A stretch of 64,000 nt of DNA from Bacteroidaceae bacterium (GTDB taxonomy: Bacteria > Bacteroidota > Bacteroidia > Bacteroidales > Bacteroidaceae), in the NCBI GenBank assembly GCA_017546505.1, contig JAFYWV010000030.1, forward strand, positions 1 through 64,000, in the 5' to 3' direction. Of the stretch, positions 26,434 to 35,720 are shown one piece after another (the stretch's first letter is position 1; each line of letters opens with the position of its first letter). The notes under the pieces are model-generated. The model had not been told where the DNA came from, searched no databases, and worked only from the letters and a program-made list of their open reading frames with translations. The translations under genes were made by a program, and so were the position numbers.

Positions 26434-28965
26434 ATGAAACAGCAGCAATACTCCCAAGAAGAAGCCATTAAGGCCTCGCTCCATTACTTTGGGGGAGACG
26501 AACTGGCCGCAAGAGTATGGGTCAACAAATACGCCCTCAAGGACTCTTTCGGCAACATTTATGAGAAATCTCCCGAAGATATGCACTGGCGAATAGCAAA
26601 CGAAATTGCAAGAATTGAGTCAAAGTATGAAAACCCAATGTCGGCACAAGAAATCTTTGACCTTTTTGACAAGTTCAAATACGTAATTCCATCGGGCAGC
26701 CCAATGACCGGCATCGGCAATAATTTCCAGATAGCATCACTCTCCAACTGTTTTGTAATAGGAATGGAGGGAAAAGCCGACTCATACGGCGCGATAATAC
26801 GCATTGACGAGGAACAAGTGCAACTGATGAAACGCCGCGGAGGTGTGGGACACGACCTATCACACATACGCCCCAAAGGCTCGCCTGTAAAGAATTCCGC
26901 ATTGACCTCAACCGGCCTCGTACCATTTATGGAGCGTTACTCAAACTCGACACGAGAAGTTGCCCAGGATGGACGTCGCGGTGCACTTATGCTCAGCGTA
27001 TCCATCAAGCACCCCGATGCCGAGGCCTTCATCGACGCCAAGATGACCGAAGGGAAAGTCACCGGAGCAAACGTGTCGGTAAAGATAGACGACGAGTTTA
27101 TGAAGGCTGTGACAAGCAACTCGCCATACAGACAGCAGTACCCTATAAACGCAACAGAGCCGCTATACACAAATGAGATAGATGCAGCTAAACTTTGGGA
27201 AAAGATTATCCACAATGCGTGGAAATCTGCCGAGCCCGGAGTTCTTTTCTGGGATACCATCAAGCGCGAGTCAATCCCCGATTGTTATGCCGACCTTGGT
27301 TTCGAAACAGTGTCGACCAATCCTTGCGGTGAAATACCTTTGTGTCCCTACGACTCGTGCCGTCTTATCGCCATCAACCTGTTCTCATACGTTGTCAACC
27401 CATTCACCCCGGAGGCTTATTTTGACTACGAGCTATTCAAAGAGCACGCAGCAAAGACCCAACGTATAATGGACGACATAATCGACCTTGAACTGGAGAA
27501 AATTGAGGCTATAAAGGAAAAGATTGAGAGCGACCCGGAAAATGAGGAAGTCAAAGGCGCGGAGAGAAGACTATGGGAAAAGATATACCGCAAGAGCAGT
27601 ATGGGACGCCGCACAGGTGTAGGCATCACAGCCGAGGGCGATATGCTTGCAGCAATGGGGCTCCGCTACGGAACAGAAGAGGCAACCGCCTTTGCCGAAG
27701 AGATACACAAGACATTGGCCATCGCCGTATATTCTTCATCTGTAAACCTGGCAAAAGAGCGTGGAGCATTCGAAATCTTCGACATCGAGCGCGAGGCGGC
27801 CAACCCATTCATCAACCGCCTGAAAGAGGCCTGCCCAAGCCTTTACGAGGAGATGCAGAAATATGGACGACGCAACATAGCCTGCCTAACAATCGCCCCC
27901 ACAGGCACGGTGAGCATTATGACACAGACAACATCGGGTATAGAGCCGGTATTTATGCCCGTGTACAAACGACGCAGAAAGGTAAACCCCAACGATGCAG
28001 ATGTCCATATAGACTTCACCGATGAGAACGGCGACTCCTTTGAAGAGTACATTGTCTACCACCACAAATTCGTTGAGTGGATGAAAGCAAGCGGCATAGA
28101 CACGAGAAAACGCTACTCACAGGTAGAGATAGACAATATCATAACACGTTCACCCTACAACAAGGCAACATCAAACGACATTGATTGGGTGGCAAAAGTA
28201 GAAATGCAGGGACGCATACAGAAATGGGTAGACCACTCCATCAGTGTTACAATAAACCTGCCCAACAATGTGGACGAAAAACTAGTAAATGAGCTCTACA
28301 TAACAGCTTGGAAATGTGGCTGCAAAGGATGTACAGTCTACCGCGACGGCTCACGCGCAGGAGTGCTTGTATCCACCGACAGCAAGAAAGATAAAAAAGA
28401 GAGTGAGGAGATGAAACCATTCATCACAGAGGTTCGCCCGACGGTCCTCGAAGCGGATGTTGTACGTTTCCAGAACAACAAGGAGAAGTGGGTTGCTTTC
28501 ATCGGCCTTCTCAATGGAGAACCATACGAAATCTTCACCGGACAGCAAGATGATGAAGATGGCATTCCATTGCCAAAGAACGTAACTCACGGAATAATCA
28601 TAAAGCACACCAACGAAGATGGCAGCAAACGCTACGACTTCCAATTTGAGAACAAGATAGGCTACAAGACTACCATTGAAGGACTATCCGAACGTTTCAA
28701 CCCCGAGTTCTGGAACTATGCAAAGCTCATCTCCGGCGTACTGCGCTACAAGATGCCGATAGAACAGGTGATAAAGCTCATATCGTCACTGCAACTGGCG
28801 TCAGACAACATCAACACCTGGAAGAACGGTGTAGAACGTGCTCTCAAACGATATATTAAAGACGGAACATCCACTGCCGAGAAGTGCCCGAACTGCAAAC
28901 AACAGTTGATATTTGAGGAAGGTTGCCTTCACTGCCCCGGATGTGGCTACTCCAAATGCGGATAA
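26434..28965 (+). CDS. nrdJ: Adenosylcobalamin-dependent (class II) ribonucleotide reductase
   Basis: This enzyme reduces ribonucleotides to deoxyribonucleotides using B12 rather than an oxygen-dependent radical. The 843-residue protein has the family blocks SLSNCFVIGM, MKRRGGVGHDLSHIRPKGSPV and STNPCGEIPLCPYDSCRL (active-site NPCGE), then TIAPTGTVSIM. The C-terminal zinc ribbon CPNC...CPGCGYSKCG matches bacterial NrdJ. Asparagine-for-aspartate changes are not seen in the core motifs. It stands between dnaA and folB with its own promoter and terminator. Confidence 0.95.
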   Translation: MKQQQYSQEEAIKASLHYFGGDELAARVWVNKYALKDSFGNIYEKSPEDMHWRIANEIARIESKYENPMSAQEIFDLFDKFKYVIPSGSPMTGIGNNFQIASLSNCFVIGMEGKADSYGAIIRIDEEQVQLMKRRGGVGHDLSHIRPKGSPVKNSALTSTGLVPFMERYSNSTREVAQDGRRGALMLSVSIKHPDAEAFIDAKMTEGKVTGANVSVKIDDEFMKAVTSNSPYRQQYPINATEPLYTNEIDAAKLWEKIIHNAWKSAEPGVLFWDTIKRESIPDCYADLGFETVSTNPCGEIPLCPYDSCRLIAINLFSYVVNPFTPEAYFDYELFKEHAAKTQRIMDDIIDLELEKIEAIKEKIESDPENEEVKGAERRLWEKIYRKSSMGRRTGVGITAEGDMLAAMGLRYGTEEATAFAEEIHKTLAIAVYSSSVNLAKERGAFEIFDIEREAANPFINRLKEACPSLYEEMQKYGRRNIACLTIAPTGTVSIMTQTTSGIEPVFMPVYKRRRKVNPNDADVHIDFTDENGDSFEEYIVYHHKFVEWMKASGIDTRKRYSQVEIDNIITRSPYNKATSNDIDWVAKVEMQGRIQKWVDHSISVTINLPNNVDEKLVNELYITAWKCGCKGCTVYRDGSRAGVLVSTDSKKDKKESEEMKPFITEVRPTVLEADVVRFQNNKEKWVAFIGLLNGEPYEIFTGQQDDEDGIPLPKNVTHGIIIKHTNEDGSKRYDFQFENKIGYKTTIEGLSERFNPEFWNYAKLISGVLRYKMPIEQVIKLISSLQLASDNINTWKNGVERALKRYIKDGTSTAEKCPNCKQQLIFEEGCLHCPGCGYSKCG

Positions 28966-28981
28966 AAAACAGATAACAAAC

Positions 28982-29015
28982 AACTATAAAGGGCCCCTTG
29001 CGGCTCTTTATAGTT
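28982..29015 (+). terminator. Hairpin between nrdJ and folB
   Basis: A 14-bp stem (AACTATAAAGGGCC with one G-U pair) and 6-base loop lie 16 bases past the nrdJ stop and 12 bases before folB. No clear U-run follows, so termination may be partial, allowing folB to be read from the nrdJ promoter. Confidence 0.6.
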
Positions 29016-29027
29016 AAACAAGCACTT

Positions 29028-29396
29028 ATGCAGATTGATAGATATACCATTGAATTACGCGATGTGCACCTTTTTGCACATCACGGAGTGATGCCCCAGG
29101 AACAAGAAATCGGCGCCTGGTTCACCATAGATATTGAGATTGAAATCAATGATTACAGCTGCTCGGAGAGCGACCTCATAGAAGGCACGGTCAGTTATGC
29201 CGATGTATACAACATCTTATGCGAAGAGATGAAAAAACCTTCAAGACTATTAGAAAATGTATGTAACAGGATTTCTCGTAGATTATACGATAAATTCAGC
29301 CAGATAACCGCCATTAGAATTACATTATGCAAAGACACTCCACCTATGGGCGGTGACAGACTAAAGGCGGCTGTAACCCTGTCAAGCAGCAGATAA
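29028..29396 (+). CDS. folB: Dihydroneopterin aldolase
   Basis: FolB converts 7,8-dihydroneopterin to 6-hydroxymethyl-dihydropterin in folate synthesis. The 122-residue protein has ELRDVHLFAHHGVMPQEQEIGAWF with the substrate Glu, VSYADVYNI, and a C-terminal KDTPPMGG block, as in FolB. The ATG at MQIDRYTIELRD is chosen; an upstream TTG lies inside a hairpin. It is convergent with rnc, three bases away. Confidence 0.93.
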   Translation: MQIDRYTIELRDVHLFAHHGVMPQEQEIGAWFTIDIEIEINDYSCSESDLIEGTVSYADVYNILCEEMKKPSRLLENVCNRISRRLYDKFSQITAIRITLCKDTPPMGGDRLKAAVTLSSSR

Positions 29397-29399
29397 AAA

Positions 29400-30155
29400 T
29401 CAGTTGCCAATCTTTGTCAAAGCCTGACGAGCCGCTTTTTGTTGGCTTTCACGCTTTGAAAAGCCATCACCGACACCGCAAACCTCACCATCTACAAGAA
29501 CTTCACTTACAAAAAAGGCACCCTCCTTGCGTAGCTCCTCGGTAATTATACGGAACTCCACATCGATATGCTTCTTCTGTCCCCACTCAATGAGGCGGCT
29601 CTTATAGTTCTTGTCCGATTTGACGACAGACTCAATATCAGAAAGACGCGAGAAGACCCTGTCAAGCAAAAAGCGACGGCAATGCTTGTAGCCCTTGTCT
29701 ATGTATATAGCACCCACAAGTGCCTCAAGAGCATTACCATATATGTAATTATTATGCTGATGCGCCACTCCACAGGCATTGACATATTTATCAAGACCAA
29801 TCTGAAGTGCAAGTTCATTCAATCTCTCACGACATACAAGATTGCTACGTGATTTAGTCAAGAAACCCTCGCGTTCTCTTTTAAAATTCGAGTACAGATA
29901 ATCGGCTGTCACCGAACTGAGAACAGCATCACCAAGAAATTCCAGGCGCTCATTACAAGAGAGTTTCTTTACACCGGATGTAGAGCTATGAGTCATCGCC
30001 ATCTCATATAATCTAATATCACGAGGCACATAACCCAGGATTGAGTATAACAATAAATAAGACTCCCTGTCCTTGCGAGACAGGAGTCTTATTCTATCAA
30101 TTACCTTCTTGAAAAATCTATCAGCCTTCAATTTTCTTAAAAGCAACGCTTGCAT
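29400..30155 (-). CDS. rnc: Ribonuclease III
   Basis: RNase III cleaves double-stranded RNA in rRNA and mRNA processing. The 251-residue protein has the catalytic signature NERLEFLGDAVLSS and the second acidic site NALEALVGAIYIDKG. The C-terminal double-stranded RNA-binding domain ends GVGDGFSKRESQQKAARQAL. The start overlaps the fabF end by 35 bases; the ATG at MQALLLRKLK is my choice, while a TTG start 24 bases further in is possible. It is the third gene of acpP-fabF-rnc. Confidence 0.94.
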   Translation of the reverse strand: MQALLLRKLKADRFFKKVIDRIRLLSRKDRESYLLLYSILGYVPRDIRLYEMAMTHSSTSGVKKLSCNERLEFLGDAVLSSVTADYLYSNFKREREGFLTKSRSNLVCRERLNELALQIGLDKYVNACGVAHQHNNYIYGNALEALVGAIYIDKGYKHCRRFLLDRVFSRLSDIESVVKSDKNYKSRLIEWGQKKHIDVEFRIITEELRKEGAFFVSEVLVDGEVCGVGDGFSKRESQQKAARQALTKIGN

Positions 30156-31383
30156 TATGGCCACCGAAACCGAAAGTGTTCGACAATGCGACATTCACCT
30201 CCCTCCTTTGGGCCTTGTTAAAGGTAAAGTTCATACCATAATCAATTTCAGGATCCTCGTCACCTTCGACGTGATTTATTGTTGGAGGGATTATACCGTT
30301 TTTCACAGCCAACACCGTCAACACGGCCTCCAAAGCTCCGGCACCACCAAGCAGGTGACCGGTCATTGATTTTGTAGAACTGATATTCAGTTTATAAGCG
30401 TGTTCACCGAAAAGGGTTCTGATAGCCTTAGCCTCTGCAATATCACCGGCTGGGGTAGATGTTCCGTGCACATTAATGTAATCCACACTCTCAAGCGGCA
30501 ACCCCGCCTCATCAAGCGCAGCCTTCATAACACGGCAAGCGCCTTCGCCCTCGGGATGAGGAGCTGTTATATGATACGCATCTGCCGTAAGACCTGTACC
30601 CACAATCTCGGCATAGATTTTTGCACCACGCGCCACAGCGTGCTCATACTCCTCAAGAATAAGCGAAGCGGCTCCTTCTGCAATCACAAAGCCATCGCGG
30701 CTCTTGCTGAACGGACGTGACGCGCCCTTTGGGTCATCATTGCGAACCGACAAAGCGTGCATCGCATTGAACGCGCCTACACCAATGTTGCAGATTGCAG
30801 CCTCGGCACCACCCGACACAATGACATCGGCCCTGCCAAGACGTATCTGGTCATAGGCATCTATAATGGCATTGGAGGAAGAAGCACAAGCTGATGTAGT
30901 CACGTAGTTAGGGCCTTTTAAGCCATAACGTATCGATATGATACCGGTTGTCATATCCGATATCATCTTTGTTATCGTAAAGGGCGAGTATCGCGGGCCA
31001 CCATCCTGATTGAGAGTGTTGGCACGCACTTCATCCTCGAGAGCACCCAAACCACCTATGCCTTCACCAAAAATAACGCCCACCCTGTTGCAATCGACAT
31101 TCGCAAAATCTATACCGCTGTCATTTATGGCCTCAACGGCTGCCGCCACACCAAAATGTGTATCAAGGTCAACTTTACGAACATCACGTCTATCCATTGC
31201 CGACGTAGGGTCAAAGCCCTTTACCTCACAGGCAAACTGGGTTTTGAAGAGGTAGGCATCAAAACGAGTAATAGGTCCTGCGCCACTCACTCCATTTATA
31301 GCATTCTCCCACGTTGTGGGAACATCGTTGCCAATGGGCGAAACGGCACCAAGACCTGTTACAACAACTCTTCTAAGTTTCAT
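30121..31383 (-). CDS. fabF: 3-oxoacyl-ACP synthase II
   Basis: FabF (KASII) elongates acyl-ACP with malonyl-ACP in fatty-acid synthesis. The 420-residue protein has the nucleophile Cys in TTSACASSSNAI, the two catalytic histidines in NVHGTSTPAGD and SMTGHLLGGAGALEA, and the C-terminal SNTFGFGGHNASVAF. Length is standard. It lies 34 bases downstream of acpP and overlaps rnc. Confidence 0.98.
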   Translation of the reverse strand: MKLRRVVVTGLGAVSPIGNDVPTTWENAINGVSGAGPITRFDAYLFKTQFACEVKGFDPTSAMDRRDVRKVDLDTHFGVAAAVEAINDSGIDFANVDCNRVGVIFGEGIGGLGALEDEVRANTLNQDGGPRYSPFTITKMISDMTTGIISIRYGLKGPNYVTTSACASSSNAIIDAYDQIRLGRADVIVSGGAEAAICNIGVGAFNAMHALSVRNDDPKGASRPFSKSRDGFVIAEGAASLILEEYEHAVARGAKIYAEIVGTGLTADAYHITAPHPEGEGACRVMKAALDEAGLPLESVDYINVHGTSTPAGDIAEAKAIRTLFGEHAYKLNISSTKSMTGHLLGGAGALEAVLTVLAVKNGIIPPTINHVEGDEDPEIDYGMNFTFNKAQRREVNVALSNTFGFGGHNASVAFKKIEG

Positions 31384-31417
31384 ATAGAATTGTTAGAGTG
31401 CAGTAGAAAAAGAGGGA

Positions 31418-31660
31418 TTACTTCTCGGCAACCTTCTCCTCTACGTACTTGACAGCATCACCTACTGTCGCAATTTTCTCTGCCTGCTCCTCGGGGATTG
31501 AGATACCGAACTCATCCTCGATTTCCATAATAAGCTCTACTCTATCCAATGAATCAGCGCTCAAGTCGTTTGTAAAGTTAGCCTCTGATGTAACCTCAGA
31601 CTCTGATACACCGAACTTCTCAATGATAATCGCTTTTACTCTTGCTTCAATTTCTGACAT
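31418..31660 (-). CDS. acpP: Acyl carrier protein
   Basis: This cytosolic carrier holds the growing acyl chain on a phosphopantetheine arm. The 80-residue acidic protein has the attachment motif D-S-L with Ser37 ([15 protein letters not shown]); the usual DSLDTVEL has Arg in place of Thr here. The C-terminus ([13 protein letters not shown]) is typical. It is first in acpP-fabF-rnc with a clear promoter. Confidence 0.97.
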   Translation of the reverse strand: MSEIEARVKAIIIEKFGVSESEVTSEANFTNDLSADSLDRVELIMEIEDEFGISIPEEQAEKIATVGDAVKYVEEKVAEK

Positions 31661-31699
31661 AACTGTAAATTTTAAAGATTTGTAAAGTTATCTTTGCCA

Positions 31700-31730
31700 C
31701 AAAAGTAAGACAAAAATTAAGAACTACAAA
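31700..31730 (-). promoter_or_regulatory. Promoter of acpP-fabF-rnc (TTTG-N19-TACTTTTG)
   Basis: On the minus strand TTTG (31727-31730), exactly 19 bases and TACTTTTG (31700-31707) match the consensus. The leader would be about 30 bases. Confidence 0.8.
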
Positions 31731-31811
31731 GAAATATATAAAAAAAACGCACACCCATTGCACAAACCCCGTAAAAATGTGCAAAATTTGAACAAAACCG
31801 ACAGTTTTACA

Positions 31812-32864
31812 CTACTTTCTTTTAATTATCTCAATTTTATAGGCCGAAGGTTCACGACGCAAAATATAATTATTGCGCAAATTCTCAAAATCACCGGGCG
31901 CGTTTTTCAGCACCATTGTATCATCCAACGGCGAATATATGGAAAGTAGAGCCTCCTGCTCGGTAGCAGCCTTCACCAACGGTTGCGGTGGAGCATCCAA
32001 CCTCAACCGCGGCACGTTGCACTCAAGACCCATATAACGCATAAATTTTTCAAGGACAATCGATGTTGCATTCATTTTTCCCTCGGCCGAATAGCCTGCT
32101 ATATGCGGAGTTGCAATATAGGCTTTATTTAATAAGGAGGGATTTATATCAGGCTCACCCTCCCACACATCAAGCGCGACACACTGCACCCGCCCATCCT
32201 CAAGAGCCGCCAACAGAGCATTGTTATCCACCACCGCCCCACGCGAAGCATTGATAAACAGGCGACAACGCTCAAGCGAAGCGAAGAAAGCCTCGTCGGC
32301 AAGATGCCGGCTTTTATACGCACCATCAAGGTTCAGTGTCGGATGAAATGTTATTATATCACACCTCTCGGCAATCTCACCCAGGCCAACCAGCCCGGGG
32401 ACACCGGCATCAGCTTTCGGCGGGTCGTTCGCCAACACCTTGAGCCCCACGCTCTCTGCCCAGACCGCAACACGAGAACCAATCTCGCCCATACCTACAA
32501 TTCCCAAGGTGAGCCCCTCTACAGGACATCCATAGTCACGCGACCAGGAACAGACCACTGACTGCACATACTGCAACACAGCGCCGGCATTACAGCCTGC
32601 GGCATTTGTCCAAACAATACCATTATCCTTGCAATACCCGGCATCAATATGGTCGTACCCTATAGTAGCCGTACCGATAAAACGCACAGCCGTGTTTGCC
32701 AGCAAAGCAGCATCGCACACCGTACGGGTGCGCACAAATAGAGCCTGAGCATCAAGCAAATCGGCATTCGCAATTGCAGCACCAGGCAACGCAACAACAT
32801 CGACCCCCATCCCGGCCAAAGCCTCTTTCAAATAGGGTATCTTCTCATCAATAACAACTTTCAT
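31812..32864 (-). CDS. pdxB: Erythronate-4-phosphate dehydrogenase
   Basis: PdxB oxidises 4-phosphoerythronate in the DXP-dependent route to pyridoxal phosphate. The 350-residue D-2-hydroxyacid dehydrogenase has the NAD-binding GIVGMGEIGSRVA and FINASRGAVVDNNAL (catalytic Arg). It also has EGEPDINPSLL (Glu) and IATPHIAGYSAEGKMNAT (His). The C-terminal dimerisation region is short. I begin at MKVVIDEKIPYL; an upstream ATG adds 26 cysteine-rich residues unlike the family. Confidence 0.93.
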   Translation of the reverse strand: MKVVIDEKIPYLKEALAGMGVDVVALPGAAIANADLLDAQALFVRTRTVCDAALLANTAVRFIGTATIGYDHIDAGYCKDNGIVWTNAAGCNAGAVLQYVQSVVCSWSRDYGCPVEGLTLGIVGMGEIGSRVAVWAESVGLKVLANDPPKADAGVPGLVGLGEIAERCDIITFHPTLNLDGAYKSRHLADEAFFASLERCRLFINASRGAVVDNNALLAALEDGRVQCVALDVWEGEPDINPSLLNKAYIATPHIAGYSAEGKMNATSIVLEKFMRYMGLECNVPRLRLDAPPQPLVKAATEQEALLSIYSPLDDTMVLKNAPGDFENLRNNYILRREPSAYKIEIIKRK

Positions 32865-33005
32865 AGCACAACTAATATTTTCCAAACACAAAAATAGCAC
32901 AAAACAACGAAAAGCAGAAACAATCTTCACCCTCTGGCACACACCTTACGCATCGTGCACTTTGCAACACAAATATAACAAGTTCGGACGACTTTTCCGA
33001 CAAAG

Positions 33006-33037
33006 TTTTGCAGATATAATTAAATTCGTTAGCTTTG
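33006..33037 (+). promoter_or_regulatory. Promoter of the DUF4254 operon (TTTTG-N19-TAGCTTTG)
   Basis: TTTTG (33006-33010), 19 bases and TAGCTTTG (33030-33037) match the consensus exactly and leave a leader of about 70 bases before the DUF4254 gene. Confidence 0.82.
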
Positions 33038-33111
33038 CATATAAATAGCGGAAAAGCACACACCACAGGAGGTGTACTATACAGACATTAACAGAACAAA
33101 CAAATCATATT

Positions 33112-33723
33112 ATGAAGAAATTCACAGAGCTCAGCTGGCCAATCTTCAACGAAGCCATTGCCGACTATCACAAGACAGACAATGTAGACACTCCAATAAA
33201 CAACCCCTACCCGGTAAAGAGCATAGAGTACTATCTCTACCTGAAATGCTGGATAGACACTGTTCAATGGCATTTTGAAGATATAATCCGCGACCCGGAA
33301 ATTGACCCTATTGAGGCGCTCACTCTTAAACGCCGCATCGACAAGTCGAACCAGGACCGCACAGACCTGGTGGAGCTTATAGACAGCTACTTCCTGGACC
33401 AATACAAGGATGTCACCCCGCTTGAAGGTGCAACCATCAACACCGAAAGCCCCGCTTGGGCAGTCGACCGCTACTCGATACTGTCACTGAAGATATACCA
33501 TATGAAGGAAGAGGTGAACCGCACCGACGTGAGCGACGAGCATCGCGCGAAATGCCAGGCAAAGCTGGACGTCCTCAACGAGCAGTACAAGGATATGACC
33601 ACATCAATAGGACAGTTGCTGGACGACATTGCTGCCGGACGCAAATTTATGAAAGTGTACCGACAGATGAAGATGTACAACGACCCTGCGCTCAACCCCG
33701 TTCTCTATGGCTCAAAGAAATGA
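33112..33723 (+). CDS. DUF4254 family protein
   Basis: The 203-residue cytosolic protein is all-helical by composition and resembles DUF4254, a Bacteroidetes family of unknown function. It has no signal peptide or membrane segment. Characteristic stretches include YYLYLKCWIDTVQWHFED near residue 40 and ALTLKRRIDKSNQDRTDLVELID near residue 70. It overlaps a GT9 glycosyltransferase gene by 17 bases, an arrangement that suggests a partner role in surface glycan synthesis, though this is inference. Confidence 0.8.
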   Translation: MKKFTELSWPIFNEAIADYHKTDNVDTPINNPYPVKSIEYYLYLKCWIDTVQWHFEDIIRDPEIDPIEALTLKRRIDKSNQDRTDLVELIDSYFLDQYKDVTPLEGATINTESPAWAVDRYSILSLKIYHMKEEVNRTDVSDEHRAKCQAKLDVLNEQYKDMTTSIGQLLDDIAAGRKFMKVYRQMKMYNDPALNPVLYGSKK

Positions 33724-34780
33724 CAGCGCCGCAAAAACCGTACTGATTACACGTTTCTCGGCCGTCGGCGATATAGCAATGACCATTCCCATACTATATT
33801 CGCTGAGCGAGGCGTACCCGGAACACCGTTTCATTTTCGTAAGCAGAGAGAGGTTCGGGCAGTTCTTCATCAACAAACCCAAAAACCTTGATTTCATCGG
33901 CATAAATTTGAATGATTATAAAGGTTTGGGAGGGCTTTACAGGCTATACAGGGAGCTATCGGCACAAAGGCCCGATATGTTCGCTGACCTTCACGATGTT
34001 CTGAGAACAAAAATCCTCAGAACATATTTTCGCATACTTGGAAGAGTCAAGGTGGCAAGCATTGACAAAGGGCGCAACGAAAAGAAAAAACTTGTAAAGG
34101 AGAGTTGCAAAAACAAATCACAGCTCAAAAGCACCTTTGAGCGCTACCGCGAGGTGTTCACGCACTTGGGACTGCCTTTTACGCCGAAATTCACATCACT
34201 CTTCAACGACGGGAAAGGGAATATAGACGATTTCGCAACCATCATCCCCAAAAAAGGCAACGACCGTTGGATTGGCATAGCCCCATTTGCCCGCCACAAA
34301 GGCAAGATTTACCCTTTGGAAAAGATGGAAGAGGTTGTTGCACAACTGTCAAAACAGGAGCGCACCAAAATATTCTTCTTCGGCAATGGTCCCAAGGAAG
34401 AAGAGGTTATAAACCATTGGTGCAGCAAATACAGCAATACCATCTCCTTCATCGGAAAGAGCAACTTCAACGGCGAGCTACGCCTAATCAGCCACCTCGA
34501 TGCAATGATATGTATGGACTCTGCCAATATGCACATATCATCACTTGTCGGCACACCCGTAATATCAATATGGGGTGCGACATCACCCCTTGCAGGTTTC
34601 CTCGGTTGGAAACAAGATAAAACAGACTGCATAGAATTGCCTTTGGAGTGCCGCCCCTGTTCAATATTCGGCAACAAGCCCTGCAAATTCGGCGACTATC
34701 GCTGTATGAACATTCCACCCGAATCCATTACAGAGAGAATAGCTCATAAAACAGATAATCGGAAGCCACAAAACCCCTAA
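33707..34780 (+). CDS. Glycosyltransferase family 9 (heptosyltransferase-like)
   Basis: The 357-residue protein has the GT9 fold: an N-terminal TVLITRFSAVGDIAMTIPIL loop, GIAPFARHKGKIYPLEKMEEV in the nucleotide-sugar half, and DAMICMDSANMHISSLVGTPVISIWGAT with the conserved ADSGPMHLA-like segment. These enzymes transfer heptose or related sugars to the lipid A core. A CRPCSIFGNKPCKFGDYRCM cysteine-rich stretch near the C-terminus is also common in this family. It overlaps the DUF4254 gene and is followed by a methyltransferase after four bases. Confidence 0.9.
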   Translation: MAQRNDSAAKTVLITRFSAVGDIAMTIPILYSLSEAYPEHRFIFVSRERFGQFFINKPKNLDFIGINLNDYKGLGGLYRLYRELSAQRPDMFADLHDVLRTKILRTYFRILGRVKVASIDKGRNEKKKLVKESCKNKSQLKSTFERYREVFTHLGLPFTPKFTSLFNDGKGNIDDFATIIPKKGNDRWIGIAPFARHKGKIYPLEKMEEVVAQLSKQERTKIFFFGNGPKEEEVINHWCSKYSNTISFIGKSNFNGELRLISHLDAMICMDSANMHISSLVGTPVISIWGATSPLAGFLGWKQDKTDCIELPLECRPCSIFGNKPCKFGDYRCMNIPPESITERIAHKTDNRKPQNP

Positions 34781-34783
34781 GCG

Positions 34784-35509
34784 ATGCAAACGACCACAAA
34801 CAAGGAAAAAGACCCGATGGGAAGGGCAATTTTCGACTACTACCACACAAAGAAAGCCGGCAAACTGAGAGTCCTTTCATCAATGTTCTATGAGGACGAA
34901 ATACCAGTCCCGACACTCTTTCGCAGCATTTCCGAGATGCCCGTACAAGAACAGAAAGCCATCGAACTTTGCACAGGCAGGGTACTCGATGTCGGCGCCG
35001 GCAGTGGCTGCCACAGCATCGTCATCAAGGATAAAGGACTTGAAACCGTAGCCATAGACATCTCAGAACTCTCGGTCGAGGTAATGAAAGCAAGAGGCAT
35101 CGATGCCCGCAACATCAACTTCTTCGACGAGACGTTCGCCGAGAAGTTCGACACCATCCTGCTAGCGATGAACGGCATCGGCATTGTGGGAAAGACCGAC
35201 CGCCTGCCCCATTTCTTCCGCAGCATCAAACGCCTCCTTGCACCGGGTGGCCAGGTACTGCTCGACTCATCCGACATCAAATACATTTTCATAGACGAAG
35301 ACGGAGCAATGGACATCGACCTGGCAGCAGGCTACTATGGAGAAGTCGACTACAAGATGCGTTATAAGAACATCACCGGAGAACCTTTTGATTGGCTGTA
35401 CATTGATTTTGACACCCTTTCAATGTATGCCGAAGAGCACGGCTTCATCTGCGAAAAATGCATCGACGGCAAGCATTACGACTATCTTGCCCGCCTCACA
35501 ATAAAATAA
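34784..35509 (+). CDS. Class I SAM-dependent methyltransferase
   Basis: The 241-residue protein has the SAM-binding motif I VLDVGAGSGCHSI near residue 68, the acidic residue of motif II in AIDISELSVEVMKARG, and LLAPGGQVLLDSSD as the strand 5 region. Substrate is unknown. It follows the GT9 gene closely and ends the operon just before an intrinsic terminator. It might methylate a glycan or a small metabolite; the sequence does not say. Confidence 0.85.
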   Translation: MQTTTNKEKDPMGRAIFDYYHTKKAGKLRVLSSMFYEDEIPVPTLFRSISEMPVQEQKAIELCTGRVLDVGAGSGCHSIVIKDKGLETVAIDISELSVEVMKARGIDARNINFFDETFAEKFDTILLAMNGIGIVGKTDRLPHFFRSIKRLLAPGGQVLLDSSDIKYIFIDEDGAMDIDLAAGYYGEVDYKMRYKNITGEPFDWLYIDFDTLSMYAEEHGFICEKCIDGKHYDYLARLTIK

Positions 35510-35529
35510 CAGAAAAGTAAAATATTTTT

Positions 35530-35580
35530 ACACGATATTTTGTTTACCAAAAAACGGCTTGCAAAGTATCGTGTTTTTTA
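35530..35580 (+). terminator. Terminator of the DUF4254-GT9-methyltransferase operon
   Basis: Arms ACACGATATTTTG and CAAAGTATCGTGT (12 of 13 paired) flank a 19-base loop and are followed directly by six T residues. The -33 element of the next promoter lies inside the loop, so terminator and promoter overlap. Confidence 0.75.
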
Positions 35581-35589
35581 ATACATTTG
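35559..35589 (+). promoter_or_regulatory. Promoter of the polysaccharide locus (TTG-N20-TACATTTG)
   Basis: TTG near 35559-35561 and TACATTTG (35582-35589) are 20 bases apart, one more than the other promoters here. This is the first promoter ahead of upxY. No long flanking inverted repeats like those of invertible Bacteroides capsule promoters were seen. Confidence 0.65.
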
Positions 35590-35720
35590 TTATACTAAAG
35601 GACGGCATAATGTGCACCACACGCACCTGCTGCCCTTGCCATTTTTTGGGCAAAACATTTTCATCAAACCGCAATCACTTGATGGTTAACATATTACACA
35701 ACCATCGAGGAGCCCAAAAT

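Noticed and set aside
35530-35589. Invertible capsule promoter as in Bacteroides fragilis
   Set aside because: The only inverted repeat has a 19-base spacing and a following T-run, which fits a terminator; no recombination-type repeats flank the promoter.
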